From positions 186,001-250,000 of the forward strand of contig JAHYIO010000008.1 in NCBI GenBank assembly GCA_020543525.1: a stretch of DNA of 64,000 nucleotides, read 5' to 3'. The notes under the pieces are model-generated. The model had not been told where the DNA came from and ran no database searches. It saw only the letters and a program-made list of their open reading frames with translations. The position numbers were made by a program, and so were the translations under genes. Source of the DNA: Coriolopsis trogii. Lineage: Eukaryota > Basidiomycota > Agaricomycetes > Polyporales > Polyporaceae. Below, one piece after another: positions 25,401 to 37,800 of this stretch. Positions within the stretch are counted from its first letter, which is position 1. The number at the start of each line of letters is the position of its first letter.

Positions 25401-27896
25401 CCGAACCTCCCAGCTAGCGCGGACAGCGACGATGCCGCAGGGGACCACAGGGGTCGCAGATTGACCTTGAGCTGGGCTGACGAAAGCTCAGTACGCATGC
25501 ACGAAAGACTGTGGTACGCAAGACCGACCTATGAGCCACCGTGCGCAAATCTCAGCTGCCACTGAATCGCCATCCTTGACCGCGATCGGCAACCGTCCTA
25601 TCCTCAGCACGCGCTCTCGCACTCCCTGTACATCCACAGATATTTCTTCGGCTTGCAACGCCTTCTTCAGTAGCTCCGCCGTTCCTTCAGGTGCCTCGAC
25701 AAGGGCAGAAGTCAGCAATCTCAGGGCTTGCAGTCTCAGTGATCGCGAGTGCGACATCAACGGCGTCTTGAGATGCTCGTAGAACGTCTGTAGAGCCACA
25801 TGAGCCCCCTTAAGGCGGCTGATGGAGCGAGTCAGAGGCCGTATGTTATATGAACGAAAACGAGACTGACCTTGATCGGACGAGTGATGCTGAGCCTTCG
25901 AGAGCTTTCGCCGACCAACTCCACTTCCCGACGATCTGCAAACACCAATTTGTCACGTCGACCGTGTCTGCCCAGTCAGAGACAGGTTGCTGGGCAATAC
26001 ACTGCGTACATGCGCCAATGACCCAGGCTGAGTTGGTGTACGCCGCTTCATACTCGCCAACAGGATCAGGCGCGTCAAGTGTCTTGTCAACTATTTGGAT
26101 CAACAGACCCGTCAACGACGGGAGGAGCTTCGACAGCTCCAGCACATGTTGCAGCATTTGTACCTGTACAGGGCGTTCGTAATTAGGATAGTTCCGGTAC
26201 ATCGGACTAGAAGACGTACATTTTCCTCCGTGTGCTGCCATGACGAGAACGTCTTGTCGACCCATGCTTGGAAACGTTGTTTCCATACGATGTCCATCTC
26301 ACCCAGACGTTTGTCGCGATGTAGCGCAGCGAGGAGTTCGAGAGTTTGAGCAGGATGGGTTTCAAGCAGCTTATGAGTGTTGGCAGAGACATACGGAAGC
26401 ACGATTAGCTTCCAGCCGCCCCAGGACAGATCGGACAGAGCGCCCGAAAGCTCAATACCGAGAAGGGGGCGTTCCCAGGACCGGTCGAAGACCCTCCGTC
26501 CGTATGCCATCCAGAGTGTCATATCTCCAGCCGTGAGTGCGCTCGCAGCAAACTTCAGAAGGGAAGTGTGCAGGGTGTCGGTGAGAGGTACGGTTGCATA
26601 TTCGTCCAGGAGAGTGCACAATTGCTTGTCTGTCATGGCGTGCTGGTCAGAAATTATGCGAGACACTTGCGGATCAGAAACTCACGCGTCATCCGTGACC
26701 CTTGTCGTACCGAACAGAGTATTCCGACAAGCTCGAGACTCCTTCGCGCCCGCTCTTCGTCTGACTGCTTGACCGTCTCCGTGAATTGCTTGACGGCAAC
26801 GTCCGACACCGGAGCAAACTGATCTGCACTCTTGCAATGGTGGATGAGGGCAGTGAATACGCGTCGGACGAGTGTGTACACGTCGTCTACTGCGTCACAG
26901 GATAGGTAGTAATGGATCAGAGGGGAGACTAGACTTGCTGTGACAGTGTGCAGTGTCTGGGATACGGACTGTATGGAACGTGAGGACAGTCCAAGGTCAA
27001 CACGACGGTAAACGAGCCACGCACCTTGCAAGCGGTGACAAATATCCAAGCACAGACATCACCCAGCCCGCTGTTTGAGCTAGCAGCGATATTATGCACA
27101 CAGGATTCTCTGAGGCTCATCTTGATCCGACGAAGCGTCGCGCCCCAAACCTCTGCGGTAGCACGTTGCACCTCCGGGTGACATTGAGGCAGTACTTCGC
27201 AGAACGCAGCCCAGGCTTGACCCAGCAGTTCAGCGTCGGCAGAGGGAACAAGGACATACTTGAAGAGAGCAGAGAAGGTAGCCAGAAGGGCGGTCAAAGC
27301 TTCGGCAGAGAGGGAACGAGGTAGTAGACGGAGTAGTCTCTTGAGAACGCGAGGATACTCCGGTGCAAGAGTCGTGCGAAGGTCGTGTGCGAGCTTTTGG
27401 AAGAGGCTACGCACCTCGTTCGTAACAATGATCATGATGGAGAGAACGAAGGGACGTACTCGAGGATAGCCTTCAGCCCTTCGTCGTCGCTTTTGTCCAA
27501 CGCTCCAAGCCACAGGTCCAAAATTTCCCTCCAGTTGTGCAGCAGTAATGGCATAGAGGCGGACAGCGTGTCGGCATCCCGAGCAAATTGTAGGAAGGCT
27601 GGAGCGAGATTGAGCTCTTGCCAATGTAAGAGTGCTTCGTGGAAATGAGAGTCATGGTCCTATACATGTGCTGAGCCTTTGCTATGTGCGGAGGCTAGAA
27701 CAAGAACTCACTGCAATTTCATGGTCGAATTTTGTCTGGTTGAGAGCGGAAGGCAAGTGAACCGCCTTGAGTGTATCCTTGTAAGATTCGTGCTATTCGT
27801 TGGGTGACGTCCTGTGAGTCTCGTGCTGAAATACCGATGGCAGCATACACGCACCTTGAACCGTTTTGCTGGTCGCTCGTCTGGATGAGAATCCAT
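19425..27896 (-). CDS. UTP20: U3 snoRNP / small-subunit processome HEAT-repeat protein UTP20 (DRIM)
   Basis: A giant nucleolar scaffold of the 90S pre-ribosome needed for 18S rRNA processing. Exon 1 is tiny (MDSHPDERPAKRFK, from 27896). It is followed by HESYKDTLKAVHLPSALNQ, then long helical-repeat exons; the two largest open blocks span 21508-25179 and 20015-21577. LLFGMMLERKGRTRGADRRA (near 24650) is a family landmark. The C-terminus is strongly basic: after VRRERKAARVIQ, splicing gives DPAAAARRKLQRNLSKKDSR, RKRKNETFM and finally AHRGKAKRRRED, with the stop at 19425. This nuclear-localisation-like tail is typical of UTP20. The last two introns were set by reading frame and family match. 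Total length is about 2,500 residues, as expected. It spans nearly 8.5 kb, the largest gene here. Confidence 0.9.
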
Positions 27897-28599
27897 GACG
27901 AACGGGGACAGGACGAGGGGAAGATGGAGTAAGTGGCCAAGGGCCTCTCACTGCTCTGAAGTTCTCGGACTACAGAAATTTCTTACTTGCCGAAATGGGT
28001 GCTTACCCACTAAGGTTACATAATAAAGTCTTTCGGGTTATGTACTTACTGTATTGATCGACTGTAAGTTACCTATCAATCTTTCATCATCATTCTGACT
28101 TACTCCGGGGTAATACGGGGTCCTATTGGGTCTAGACGAGCGGTTCCGCTTTACTTATACATTCTGACCATCACCATCACAGTGATCTGCACCAAACTGG
28201 GTGTCCCTCCGTGCGCAGGGCAGTGTCTGCGTTTGTAGTGTTTTGATGATCTGACCACATAGCCGAGGTACTGAACACAACGTCAGTGTGTCTCGACGTC
28301 GCCAAGCACAGCGCATCAAACGGGCGGCCATATATAAAGTGTCGCGAGTTTCCTCGAGGGCGGCCGCGATCCTCGACCAGCCTCACGTCGGGTCTATTGC
28401 GTTCACACTCGTTTCAACGCCGCTCTCTTCGTTCCTTTCGGCGGCCCTCTACTAGGTGAGTACTTGAATCTTCGTCGTGCGAAACTTGCGAGAGGATGTG
28501 CATCAGGAACTCAGGAACCCCCGCCAGACTTACTTAACCTATCCTCACGCTCCAAGTTCAACTGAAAGTGAAGCTGGCGGCCCTCACCTCTCGCCCACC
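27897..28599. promoter_or_regulatory. Divergent promoter region, UTP20 / PPxY membrane protein
   Basis: About 700 bp between outward-facing starts. A TATATAAA box at about 28331-28338 points to the plus strand, 260 bp before the ATG at 28600. GTGAGTAC near 28455 could be the donor of a leader intron. No ORF of its own is supported. Confidence 0.5.
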
Positions 28600-29591
28600 A
28601 TGTCGACCAAGGCGACTACCGGCTCGACGTCTTCAATGACTTCTTCGGCCACTATCACCCCAGAGGCATCCCACTCTGCTACCACACTCGCGCTCGGCGT
28701 CTCTCTCGCTGTGGTTGCGACGATCGTGTTCGGTGGGCTTGCGGTCTACTTCGTCCGGAGGCATTACAAGCGGAAGAAGGCGCAAGAGTATGCGGAGGAG
28801 CTCTCGTCGCATCGGAGAACGTATATGGTCTCCGTCGACCCGTCGCATCTCGCTGCTCGCGTGACACCATTTGGTGTAGGGGTAAACGCGCCTAACGTAG
28901 AGGTACCTAAGTTCGGTGAGTTCTTGTCAACCACTCGTGCATTGGGAAAGGGATCAGGCGGGGTAGAGTGATGGAGATGACCATGTGTTGCGTCGGGGAA
29001 CGGGTCAGTCAAATGCGTCAAGAAGGGGGACTGCCCTCCGTCAGGAACACGGTGATGCCTTGTTCGACACGGTGATACATCGTTCAGCTGGTTGGGACAT
29101 CACGCGCCGAACATAAAGATCTTGTTCGACTTCGCGATGATCCACCGCTTCGCATCGCCTGTTTCCGTCAGTGCCCTCTCTGTTCCGTTTCCGTCCAAGC
29201 CCTGCTGTGCCACCACATGTGCAGGAACAGTTACTCTCTTCTCAATTCTGTTCCATGTTCTGTTCTATGGCCCTTCCCATGCGCATACGGGCAACTAACT
29301 CTTATTCTCATAGTTCATAATCCTGGCGAAAATATGCGCGTCGCGTATCGACGATCCGACGGTGGTTGGTCCTTCCATCAACCCGCTGGAGAGCCCAGCC
29401 AGTCTGTGGATCTTCACCGCGAACCGACAACCACAACGATATACTCGCGCCCGAACCAGAGCACGAAGGAGAAGCAACTGCGTCCCGGCGAACTCACAAC
29501 ACGTGGGTACGTCGAGTCCGATGTGGAAGGCAACCCACCACCAGCCTACAACCACGCGGAGAGCGTCTTCAGCGACAGCACAGGCGTATAG
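28600..29591 (+). CDS. Single-pass membrane protein with cytosolic PPxY tail, unknown function
   Basis: Not recognised as a named family. The ATG at 28600 has a good fungal context (CCACC before ATG). The product starts with a short Ser/Thr-rich stretch without a classical signal peptide, then one membrane span (TLALGVSLAVVATIVFGGLA followed by VYFVRRHYKRKK). The positive residues right after it predict an outside N-terminus. A 398-bp intron (28916-29313), long for this window, joins EVPKF to VHNPGENMRVAYRRSDGG. The tail ends VEGNPPPAYNHAESVFSDST; PPPAY fits the PPxY motif bound by WW domains such as those of Rsp5/NEDD4 ubiquitin ligases. The layout (ST-rich ectodomain, one TM, charged tail) is common in basidiomycete Mid2- or mucin-like surface proteins; a sensor or ligase-adaptor role is only a guess. 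Confidence 0.7.
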
Positions 29592-30081
29592 TCGCCCCGA
29601 CCCAATCGACGTCCTAAATCTTCTCCTCATGTGCGCACGATTATGTCCCTTACGCTTTCCTGCATGCTCTGTCAATACGCTACCAGACGGCCTATGCTTT
29701 CTATGCGTATTTATCGCTACTTTCAATTCGACTGTTCAAACTAGCACCCCACTTCCTCCTTCTTTTCGCAAAACTTACTACCTTACGCAGACCTCCCCCA
29801 CTCTGCTTGTTATTTATTGTATTCATCTTCGCCCCGCGCGTACGCGCTAATCTTTGGTAGTTAGTCGCAATGTCATACCCCTGGCTGGTCATTGAGCCGA
29901 GTGCTCGCCGTTTAGCATCTTGTCTCCATCTGTGCATTGGCAGTGATTGGCATGGAAAAAAGAGTTGCGTGTCGTACAGAACTCGTTAAGTGGTAGTAGT
30001 AAGGCATATGCATTAGCGCTCGTGCTCTCCTCCCGCACATCGACATCGACGAGCTTGACTGTGACATCGACCAGCCTCCTG
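29592..30081. other. Intergenic, PPxY protein to SRP72
   Basis: About 490 bp; pyrimidine-rich in its middle part (29750-29830). No gene seen. Confidence 0.4.
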
Positions 30082-31415
30082 ATGCCTCCAAAACTATCCG
30101 CCAAACCTCCGGCTAAGTCGAGCAAGACTACCAGAAAGATACGCCAAAAGGCAGCTCCGAAACAACCCCTGCCTCTTGCCGACCGCCTGAAGCGACTATT
30201 CACCTCGCTGTGTGCGCAGATCGACGGCGGGCACTTTGCGAACGCGATCAAGACATGCGATAAGAGTACGTTCGCATACTCCACGCTCTGAACCAATTTG
30301 CTTATACTGGCATTTTGCAGTCTTGAGACTCGATCCGAAAGACAGTGATGCCCTGCAGACGAAGCTGTTCCTCCTCCTCCAGACCGATCAGTATGCCGCC
30401 GCGCTGGCTCTGACTGAGCTTCCGAGCTCGAGCGAGGCCGGGAGCGACGTTGGTGCACACGATTTTGAGAAGGCGTACTCGCTCTACCGGCTACATCGCG
30501 AGGACGAGGCGACGAAGGTGTTGGGGGGAGTGAAAGCGAAGAGCGAGGAGAGTGGGGAAGAGGTTGACAGAGGGGTCCTACACCTCGAGGCACAGCTGGT
30601 ACGTCGTCCCGCAATCTATCTCAACGTGGCTTTGGGATGGCTCAGACACCGTGTTCCGCCTTCAGGCATATCGGCAAGGATCCTACCAGGCTGCATATGA
30701 CCTGTATAATCAGCTACTGGACACCGCCGAACCAGTGAGTACTTATCCTGATTCTGCGATCGTTGTTAGTTGGTGGTATCGTGTGCAACATATGTATCTG
30801 TGCTGCCGATGGAGAATGCCTTGTCCAGCAACGTATGCGGCTGCCGTCGTGATGTACACTTCCAGCAAGGACTTCTACGCACTATAGACCCGTTTGTTGC
30901 AGATCATGACCATCACGGCCTCCTCGGTTTGTCACGCGTGTCTTCTTACATTGACATTGTATCGCCCCCAGAACTCAGAAGAGCACTCTGACATCCTCAC
31001 GAACCTCGAAGCTGCGCAGAAGCACCTCGACTTCCTCACGTCTGGCTTTCTCCATGCGCTCGATGCGCTCCCCAGCGCGGTGTCCAGCACACTGCAGACG
31101 GCGCCTCCGCCCCAGCAGCAACAACAGCAAGCTGCCTCAGTGTCTGCACTCGCGTCCACTTCAGCGGCCCCTGCTCCCACCGACGCACAGAAACCGAGGA
31201 GGGTACGGATGAAGCGTGTCCCGAAGGGCGTCGTCCCTGGGGTGACCCCTCCGCCGGATCCGGAGCGGTGGCTTAAGAAGAGCGAGCGCACGGCGTTCAC
31301 CCAGGGGAACAGGCGGCGGAAAGGTGGTGGAGGTGGGGCAACGCAAGGTGCGATGGAGCCTGCGGGTGCTGGTGGAAAGAGTACTGGGGGTGGAAAGGGC
31401 AAGAAGAAGAAGTGA
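30082..31415 (+). CDS. SRP72: Signal recognition particle subunit SRP72, short form
   Basis: Subunit of the cytosolic signal recognition particle that binds SRP68 and the 7S RNA. Four exons (30082-30265, 30321-30598, 30666-30734, 30972-31415) give 324 residues. The N-terminal TPR region has RLFTSLCAQIDGGHFANAIK and CDKILRLDPKDSDALQTKLF, then AYRQGSYQAAYDLYNQLLDT and EPNSEEHSDILTNL. A Gln- and Ala-rich linker leads to the RNA-binding block: basic residues, VVPGVTPPPDPERWLKKSER, and a Gly/Lys tail ending KGKKKK. PDPERWL is the SRP72 signature. The yeast and human proteins are about 640-670 residues, so the central TPR array seems missing here. Either this is a naturally compact form or an exon lies in the unusually long third intron (30735-30971). 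I favour the compact form. Confidence 0.85.
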
Positions 31416-32360
31416 TTGTGGAATGTGGAGGGTTAGGGATTAGGCAAGTCCATCGTCGTGTTCTGGTACCCCGCAATGTTTACAGTGCTGACAGGCTGCG
31501 CATGGCCTCCGTGCTGGCTTGTGCCACCGTGATGCATGCATCGGTTCAGGCTGCCTCGCGTGCACATCGTGCATTGTATTGTGCACACTCTTACCGATCA
31601 TGGCGAATGTTCTATTGCCGGGCCTCGTGCTTTAGACAGATGTGTCAAGTCTCCTCGAAGGCTCCCTCAGATAATGCTTAATCAAGATTTTCTTTGTTCA
31701 AAGGATCTTCACGGCCGGCGACATCTCAATCTTCCTCAGGCCCGCGACCTCATTGAAAGGCTCGGCTGGCGTCGAGGAACGGTCACGTGGCTTCTTTCCT
31801 CCCGCGTGGGGTACGCGAGGTTGAACGGCGAAGAATGCGTGAGGTATACAAGCGCGCAATATACGCTCTGTAGGTTCGCAGAGCGGGTATTCGTTAGGAG
31901 CATCTAAATGTTTCTTTCCTATCGGACAACAGGCCCGGGGACGCTCACCACCGTCGCCGAATGTGTCTGGACCTGTCAGCCTTTGTACATGTAACGCCAG
32001 AGGACTTAAAGACTCCACATTGCGGAGATGGTTGACGGGACAAGGCAAGGCACAAATGGCCACCATCTCCGTCGCGAAGCTCCGTGCAGGCCCAAGCGAG
32101 TCAAAGGCCAGGTCATTATCCCGAACACGTTTGTGATTACTCGTATTCATTCGCTCCTTCCATTCCAGCGTCGACTCCAACAGGCCACTGACAACAGCAG
32201 CCTGGGCATGTCAGGCATGCCCCACGCCACTCCTCAGCGGTGCGGCTGCTGGGGTACAAATAGCAGCTTGCCTTGCGCCGTATCCCTCAGCACTGCGGTC
32301 TCCCTTGAGCCACTAACACCTCTCTGACTGACGCACCGAGCCGAACACGAACTAGCAGAC
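31416..32360. other. Intergenic, SRP72 to phosphatase-like gene
   Basis: About 945 bp. Short frames on both strands have no recognisable product. A TATA-like ACAAATAG lies about 100 bp before the next ATG. Confidence 0.4.
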
Positions 32361-34232
32361 ATGTCCCACCACGATGTACTCGGCGCTGTCATCCTTGCCC
32401 GCAACGGAGACCGCACGGAATGCTACCAGCACCCCGTCACCCAGAAGCCCGGTTACACTCAGAGCACCCCTCTTGGCGAGGTGCGCTCACACTATCCAAA
32501 GGCTTCGTAGCGTTGTAGAGTACTGACGGCTGCGCGCCAGGTTCAAGCCTACCAGCTGGGTCAATACCTGAGGAACCTCTACCTCGACCCCGATTCATCG
32601 TCATACATCCGCGGCATCCACTCTGACCTCGTCGACCTTCACGAGGTTGCCGTCCGCGTCAAGGTCGGCGGTGAAGGCACCTCGGTCTTTGACTCCGCCA
32701 CTGCGCTCCTCCAGGGGCTCTTCCCGCCGAACCCCAACCACAGGATCACGCTCGCGAATGAGACGACTGTAGTTGCGCCCCTCGGCGGCTACCAATATGT
32801 CCCTGTGGAGACTGTCGAGCCCAGCAACGACCGCTCGCTCGAGCCGTGGACCGATTGCCCCGTATGTTCGCCGCTGAGCTGACACATGCGGACATCTGCT
32901 GAACGAGGCGTGTATGTACAGGCGTTCGAGAAGCACGTCAACAAGGTGCACAACTCGGCGCAGTTCAAAGATGTCGCCAAGCAAGCTCAGCCTTTCCTCA
33001 ACGCGCTCAAGGACTTCTCCTTGGGTCGCGAGCTCTCGATGGAGAACATGGTAAAGTAGTTGTAATTTCTGTCAATGATCTCTGTTAATGTCCTTTACTT
33101 CCGCTCGCTTCTAGTACAACGTGAGTCCCCACCTGTTCATTCTGTTCACAGGACATTCAAGTCTGACGGCTAAGGGATAGGTCTGGGACTTTGTGTCCTC
33201 GTCGCTCGTTCACAACAAGACATACGCCCACCGCCTTCCCCCCACCTTCCTGGAGCAGGCGCGCGGCTTCGCCGACTTCCGCGAGAACCTCATCTACTCC
33301 GACTCCGCCATGGGCGGCATCGGCAACAGTACGTCACGCCCATAGAAATCGTGTATGATATTTTTTCACTGATGGCCCAACACAGTCGCCAGTCGGACGG
33401 CGCTCAGCTCCGTCTTGAAGGCTCTCCAGCGCATCGCGTTCAACGGCGACCCTCTCCAGCTGATGGTGATCGAGACGACGTACCAGCCGTTCATCTCCTT
33501 CTTCCACCAGGCGGACGTCATCAAGTCTCACCCCGAGCTCCAAGCTATCCGTGAGTGCTGCTCCCGCATGTTCATGCACTGCCACGTCTGTCACGCACTA
33601 ACCGCGACGCGACCTCCCCACATGTACCCCGTGCCCAATTCCCCATCCTCAACCTCATACGCGCAACCTGTGCTCCTCGCTGCCTCACGCTGCAACAGCC
33701 GACTACGGATCTGCCCTCGCGATCGAGCTCCGCCGCGCGCCCCCGCCCGACGCGCGCGACTTCCTCCGGTTCAAGTTCCGGAACGGGACGACGGAGGACT
33801 TCCAGACGATCCACGTCTTCAAGCACCGCGAGGACATCCCGCTCACCGAGTTCATCTACCGCCTCGAGAACTCGGTCATCAACAGCAACCGCGAGTGGGC
33901 CCAGGCCTGCAGCGTCTCCGGCGCGTCCGACGTCACCATCCAGGACGCGTGGAACAAGCTCGGCCTGCCCGAGCGCGCGACGACGGGCAGCACGGCCGTG
34001 GACGCTTCGATCGGCGTCTTCCTCGTCTCGATGCTCGTGCTCGCCATGATCTTCACCGTCAAGGTCATCCGCCGGAGGCGCGCTGTCCGCCTCGCTGGGC
34101 CCGAGGTTCGTTCGTCATCATCCACACAGTGTTTATAGGTTACTCACATCGGGTCTGTGCACACAGGACAACCTCTCGTCCGTCCCCTCCGAGAGCGCCC
34201 CCGGTAACGGCAAGGCTGCTGTTCGCTACTGA
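32361..34232 (+). CDS. Histidine acid phosphatase-like membrane protein, probably catalytically dead
   Basis: Eight exons (32361-32480, 32541-32861, 32922-33050, 33115-33120, 33181-33328, 33386-33550, 33699-34105, 34167-34232) give 453 residues with frames that close exactly. The fold is the histidine phosphatase clade 2 type (acid phosphatase/phytase). The N-terminal motif RHGxR reads RNGDRTE, so the nucleophilic histidine is asparagine. The C-terminal HD pair, expected near MVIETTYQPFISFFHQ, reads IE. Both losses argue for a non-catalytic protein. Near the C-terminus, GVFLVSMLVLAMIFTVKVIR is one membrane span followed by a basic patch and a short cytosolic tail. The N-terminus (MSHHDVLGAVILARNGDRTE) has no obvious cleavable signal. 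A comparable membrane-anchored class occurs in basidiomycetes; a binding or scaffold role is inference. Confidence 0.85.
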
Positions 34233-34853
34233 GCGGTTTCGATCCCGAGTGTGTCTAAGCTAAGTATCCGGTACGCATACACGGACCACCGCACGGGCTA
34301 GTGGGTTCTGATGGCTGAGAATGGACTGGACTGTTTGCATGTTCGTAGGATGACTCCAAGGCTTGTATACTATGGTTCCTCCTAGGGACTTGCGTTGTAT
34401 ATATACTGCCCGCTTTCTCTCCCTGTCTTTGTTGTATGTCAGACTGAGCAACGTCCGAGGTCAACGACGTCCTCAATCCTCTACACACGACGAAGCTCCA
34501 CAGTACAGTCTAAGGGCAATACCTGCGCCTCGACATGGGACCCAGCAGTACCGGAGTTCAACGAATCATACATAAATGGCAATGTTCACCTCGTAAGCTA
34601 CCAAATGGTGCATGAGATACAGAATCCAGAACAGAACAGGTATCGTGTCATTATCGTCATCAAAGTGGAAGATAGTCCATACAACAGACAGCACGACGGG
34701 GGCCGAGGAAAGCACCAACGCAGAATGAAAGCATCACAACGCCCCGAGCGCACCAAGCAAACCTACAGCAGCAGCCACACAAAGCGTCATCGCACCACGT
34801 CCACGACCGGTGCGAGTCGCCACATTCGCACCGCCCGATCCAGGGTCGGAGAG
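34233..34853. other. Convergent 3' region
   Basis: About 620 bp between two stop codons facing each other (phosphatase-like plus, ceramidase minus). No gene seen; GTATATATAC occurs near 34396. Confidence 0.4.
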
Positions 34854-37800
34854 TCATTCAGCGACGGTGAAGTTGGACGAGTGCCCCACGAACGCCGCGA
34901 TGCTCCCGATCGCGGGCTTGTGGTCGCCAAAGTACGTGATCCGGTACGTGCCCGCTGCAAAGCGCGAACACGACCCGACTCCATCAGCGCTGCGCACGAC
35001 GACAGACAGCAGAGCGACTCACCAGGCGTGCCGTTCTCGATCACCCAAGTGATGTTCACGCTGCTCGTCCCTAGCAACGTGCTCTCCCTCGTCCACTGGA
35101 ACGTCGTCGACGGGTGCGAGTCCGACCGGACCGGCTTCCAGCTGCTCCCGCCACCCACGAGCTGGTCCACGCTGAGGAACGTCTGCTCCAGCCGCAGGTT
35201 GTTCCGCGGGTTCGCGCCGACAAACGTCGCGATGACGGCCTCGCCGGCCTTGTATGACGCGTTCGTGCGCACGTCCGTGATGACGTCCCCAAAGTTGCGG
35301 CCGATCCCCGCAGCGTCGAACACGACCCCGGTCTGCAGCGAGATCGCCTTGGACGTCTGGTCGACCGGCGCCGGGTCCGAGGGCGGCTGACCCGTGGCGT
35401 TGTCGGCAAGGAACGAGACGAGACTTGTGTACTTGTCCTGAAAAGGTTGTCAGAGCTACCGCGGCCCAATGACTATCCACGATGGACCCACAATGTACGC
35501 CTCGAGCGTGACTGTCGAAACATATCAGTATACAGCATATACTCGCACATCGCAAAGAGACGCACATGGTCCAAAGATCGTCGAAGCGCCCTCGTACCGC
35601 TGCACCCCATACTCCTCCCGCGTCGTCACATAATGCGCATACGTGTTCGCCGGGCCCGCGATAACGACGTACGCATCGTTCCCAATCACACCCTCCGAGA
35701 TGAGCTTCGCGCGCACAGCCTCGCGCAAGCGGCGTCCCGCCATCGTCGTCAGCTCCCCGGGCATGACGAGGATCACAAAATTGCCGACGCGGAGCATCTG
35801 GATGTCGACCGTGCTAGGCGACCATTCGTACGGGAAGTGCGCAAAGCCCTGCGGTTCCCTGCATCAGCATACGTGTTTCGTATATACAGTCGGGACATGC
35901 GCACTGTGTTCAAGAGGATGGGCTTCGGGAACTGGCAGTCGATCTGCTCCTGGTTGGGGAAGGGCGTGACGGCGCCTGCCAGTGATCTGAGTAAACGCTC
36001 TCTCTCAGAGGTGCCGCCAAGAACGCACCTTTCACGATCTCCCAGAATGGGTTCCTATGTCATCCGACATCAGCTCACAACCCCGCTCGGACGGCGCGCA
36101 ACTCACTGTGGCGTCGACGAGTTGTCTCCCTGGATAAAGTCGAAAGCGCCGGGGCCATCACTACAGAAACCTGTGAGCGACGCATGAGAGCTCTTGTGCC
36201 AGGCGGAGACTCACGTGGTGCCACCAGCGAACGAGAAGCCCATCGCAGGAGGGCAAGTGCGCACGGTAGTTCCGTTCGGGAGCTGGAACTCGCGGAACGA
36301 CCTATACACCCGTCAGCCACTCTCTTCACGAATGTCAAGCAAGACTTCTACGCACATGTTCATATACGTGTGCACGTACTTAACCGTACCGGTGACAGGC
36401 GCCAGGTTGCCGCTCATGATCGTCTTCGCGCCGTCCGCCTGGAGCTGGCCGATGATCCTGTTCGACTCAAAGTCCGAGATCCTGAAGCCGGGGCCGCGAC
36501 CATGGCAGTCCTCGGTCTTGTTGCCGCACGTCGAGTGCTCAAACTCGCATGGCTGCCCGTCCCACGGCTGTCCCGGACTCTCGCAGAACGCGCCGAGGGT
36601 GTTCGGGCTTGTGTCGCCCACGTTCGCTGTCAGATAGAAATACTGCGTCAGAGGAAGCCCAATGGTTAGGTGTTCTCGGGTGACGCACACTGCGCAAAGC
36701 CGGCGACGAAGGTGTTGTTGCCGGGCATCGCATCGGGCTCAACCATGGCTTGTTTCGTCTGTCAACTTTGAGCACGGCGGAGCACGTGGAGCACGCACCT
36801 TCGTAGAGATGAGCGGCCATGCCCTTGTTGTCGCTGCTGACAAGAGTGTTGTTCTGCACCAGAACGTTAGGTTCATGAATGCCTCGTATCATACAACGTC
36901 AAGTAGTACCTCGTATATGCTCGTCCCATGTACGGCGAAGAAGCTGAGGAAGCCCCTGGCGGTCCCGCTCGTATCGTCGAACCGGAGGAGTGTCATGTCC
37001 TTGTCCTGATCGAACTCATACCGCGCCTGTTCATCCGCAGGGTTCGCAAGGTACGCGCTCGGCGACCGGTTCCTGTTCCCGTCGACGATTGTCGTGTTAC
37101 CGAGGCTCAGCTTGCCCGGAGCGAGACTCGCGTGCGCGCGCTGCACAGCGAGCACCGTACCGGCAACAATGGCATCTGCGGACTGCTTGACATAGCCAAG
37201 GGCGGTAATCTGCGGAAGTAGGTTCTCGAGGTACCCACCGACACCGCTATGCTGGTGAGTCGACGAGAGGGCGATGTTGTCATTGTTATACAGGCCGGGG
37301 AACTGGCTGGATAGAGCATTCACGATAGACCGACGTATGCCTGTGTCACCCATGGCAATGTCTGGCATGCACAGCAGCGGATTATGTGCGCCGCTCATTC
37401 GGTTTGTGGTGGATGAACGCACCAGCATTGATGAACACGATGCGGTTGGACGAGTTGGACGCGTCCGCAATAATCCATGCACGGCTGCGCTGGCGCATGT
37501 GCAGACCGCTGTCCACTTGTGGGAGATTGGCATAGCCCTATGTGGAGGTCAGCACCTCACGAAGTTGTAACGAACAAACATAAAGAAGTCTCGGCATTGA
37601 ACATGACGTCACCGTATCGCACAGACTCGCTGGTCACACTTGTAGACAGCGCACCTGGCGACCAGGACAACTGTTCGTTCAGGAGCGTGTCTGATGCCTA
37701 TGTGTGCACAATCGGCGCATGTCAAACCAAACCATCTGCAAACAGGGGGTGCCTAAAGATAGCGCATCTTCGTCCAACACATATGATTGTCCTACGGAGA

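Noticed and set aside
34395..35390. 331-residue plus-strand ORF
   Set aside because: Overlaps the C-terminal ceramidase exons on minus, which match the family; composition is antisense-like.
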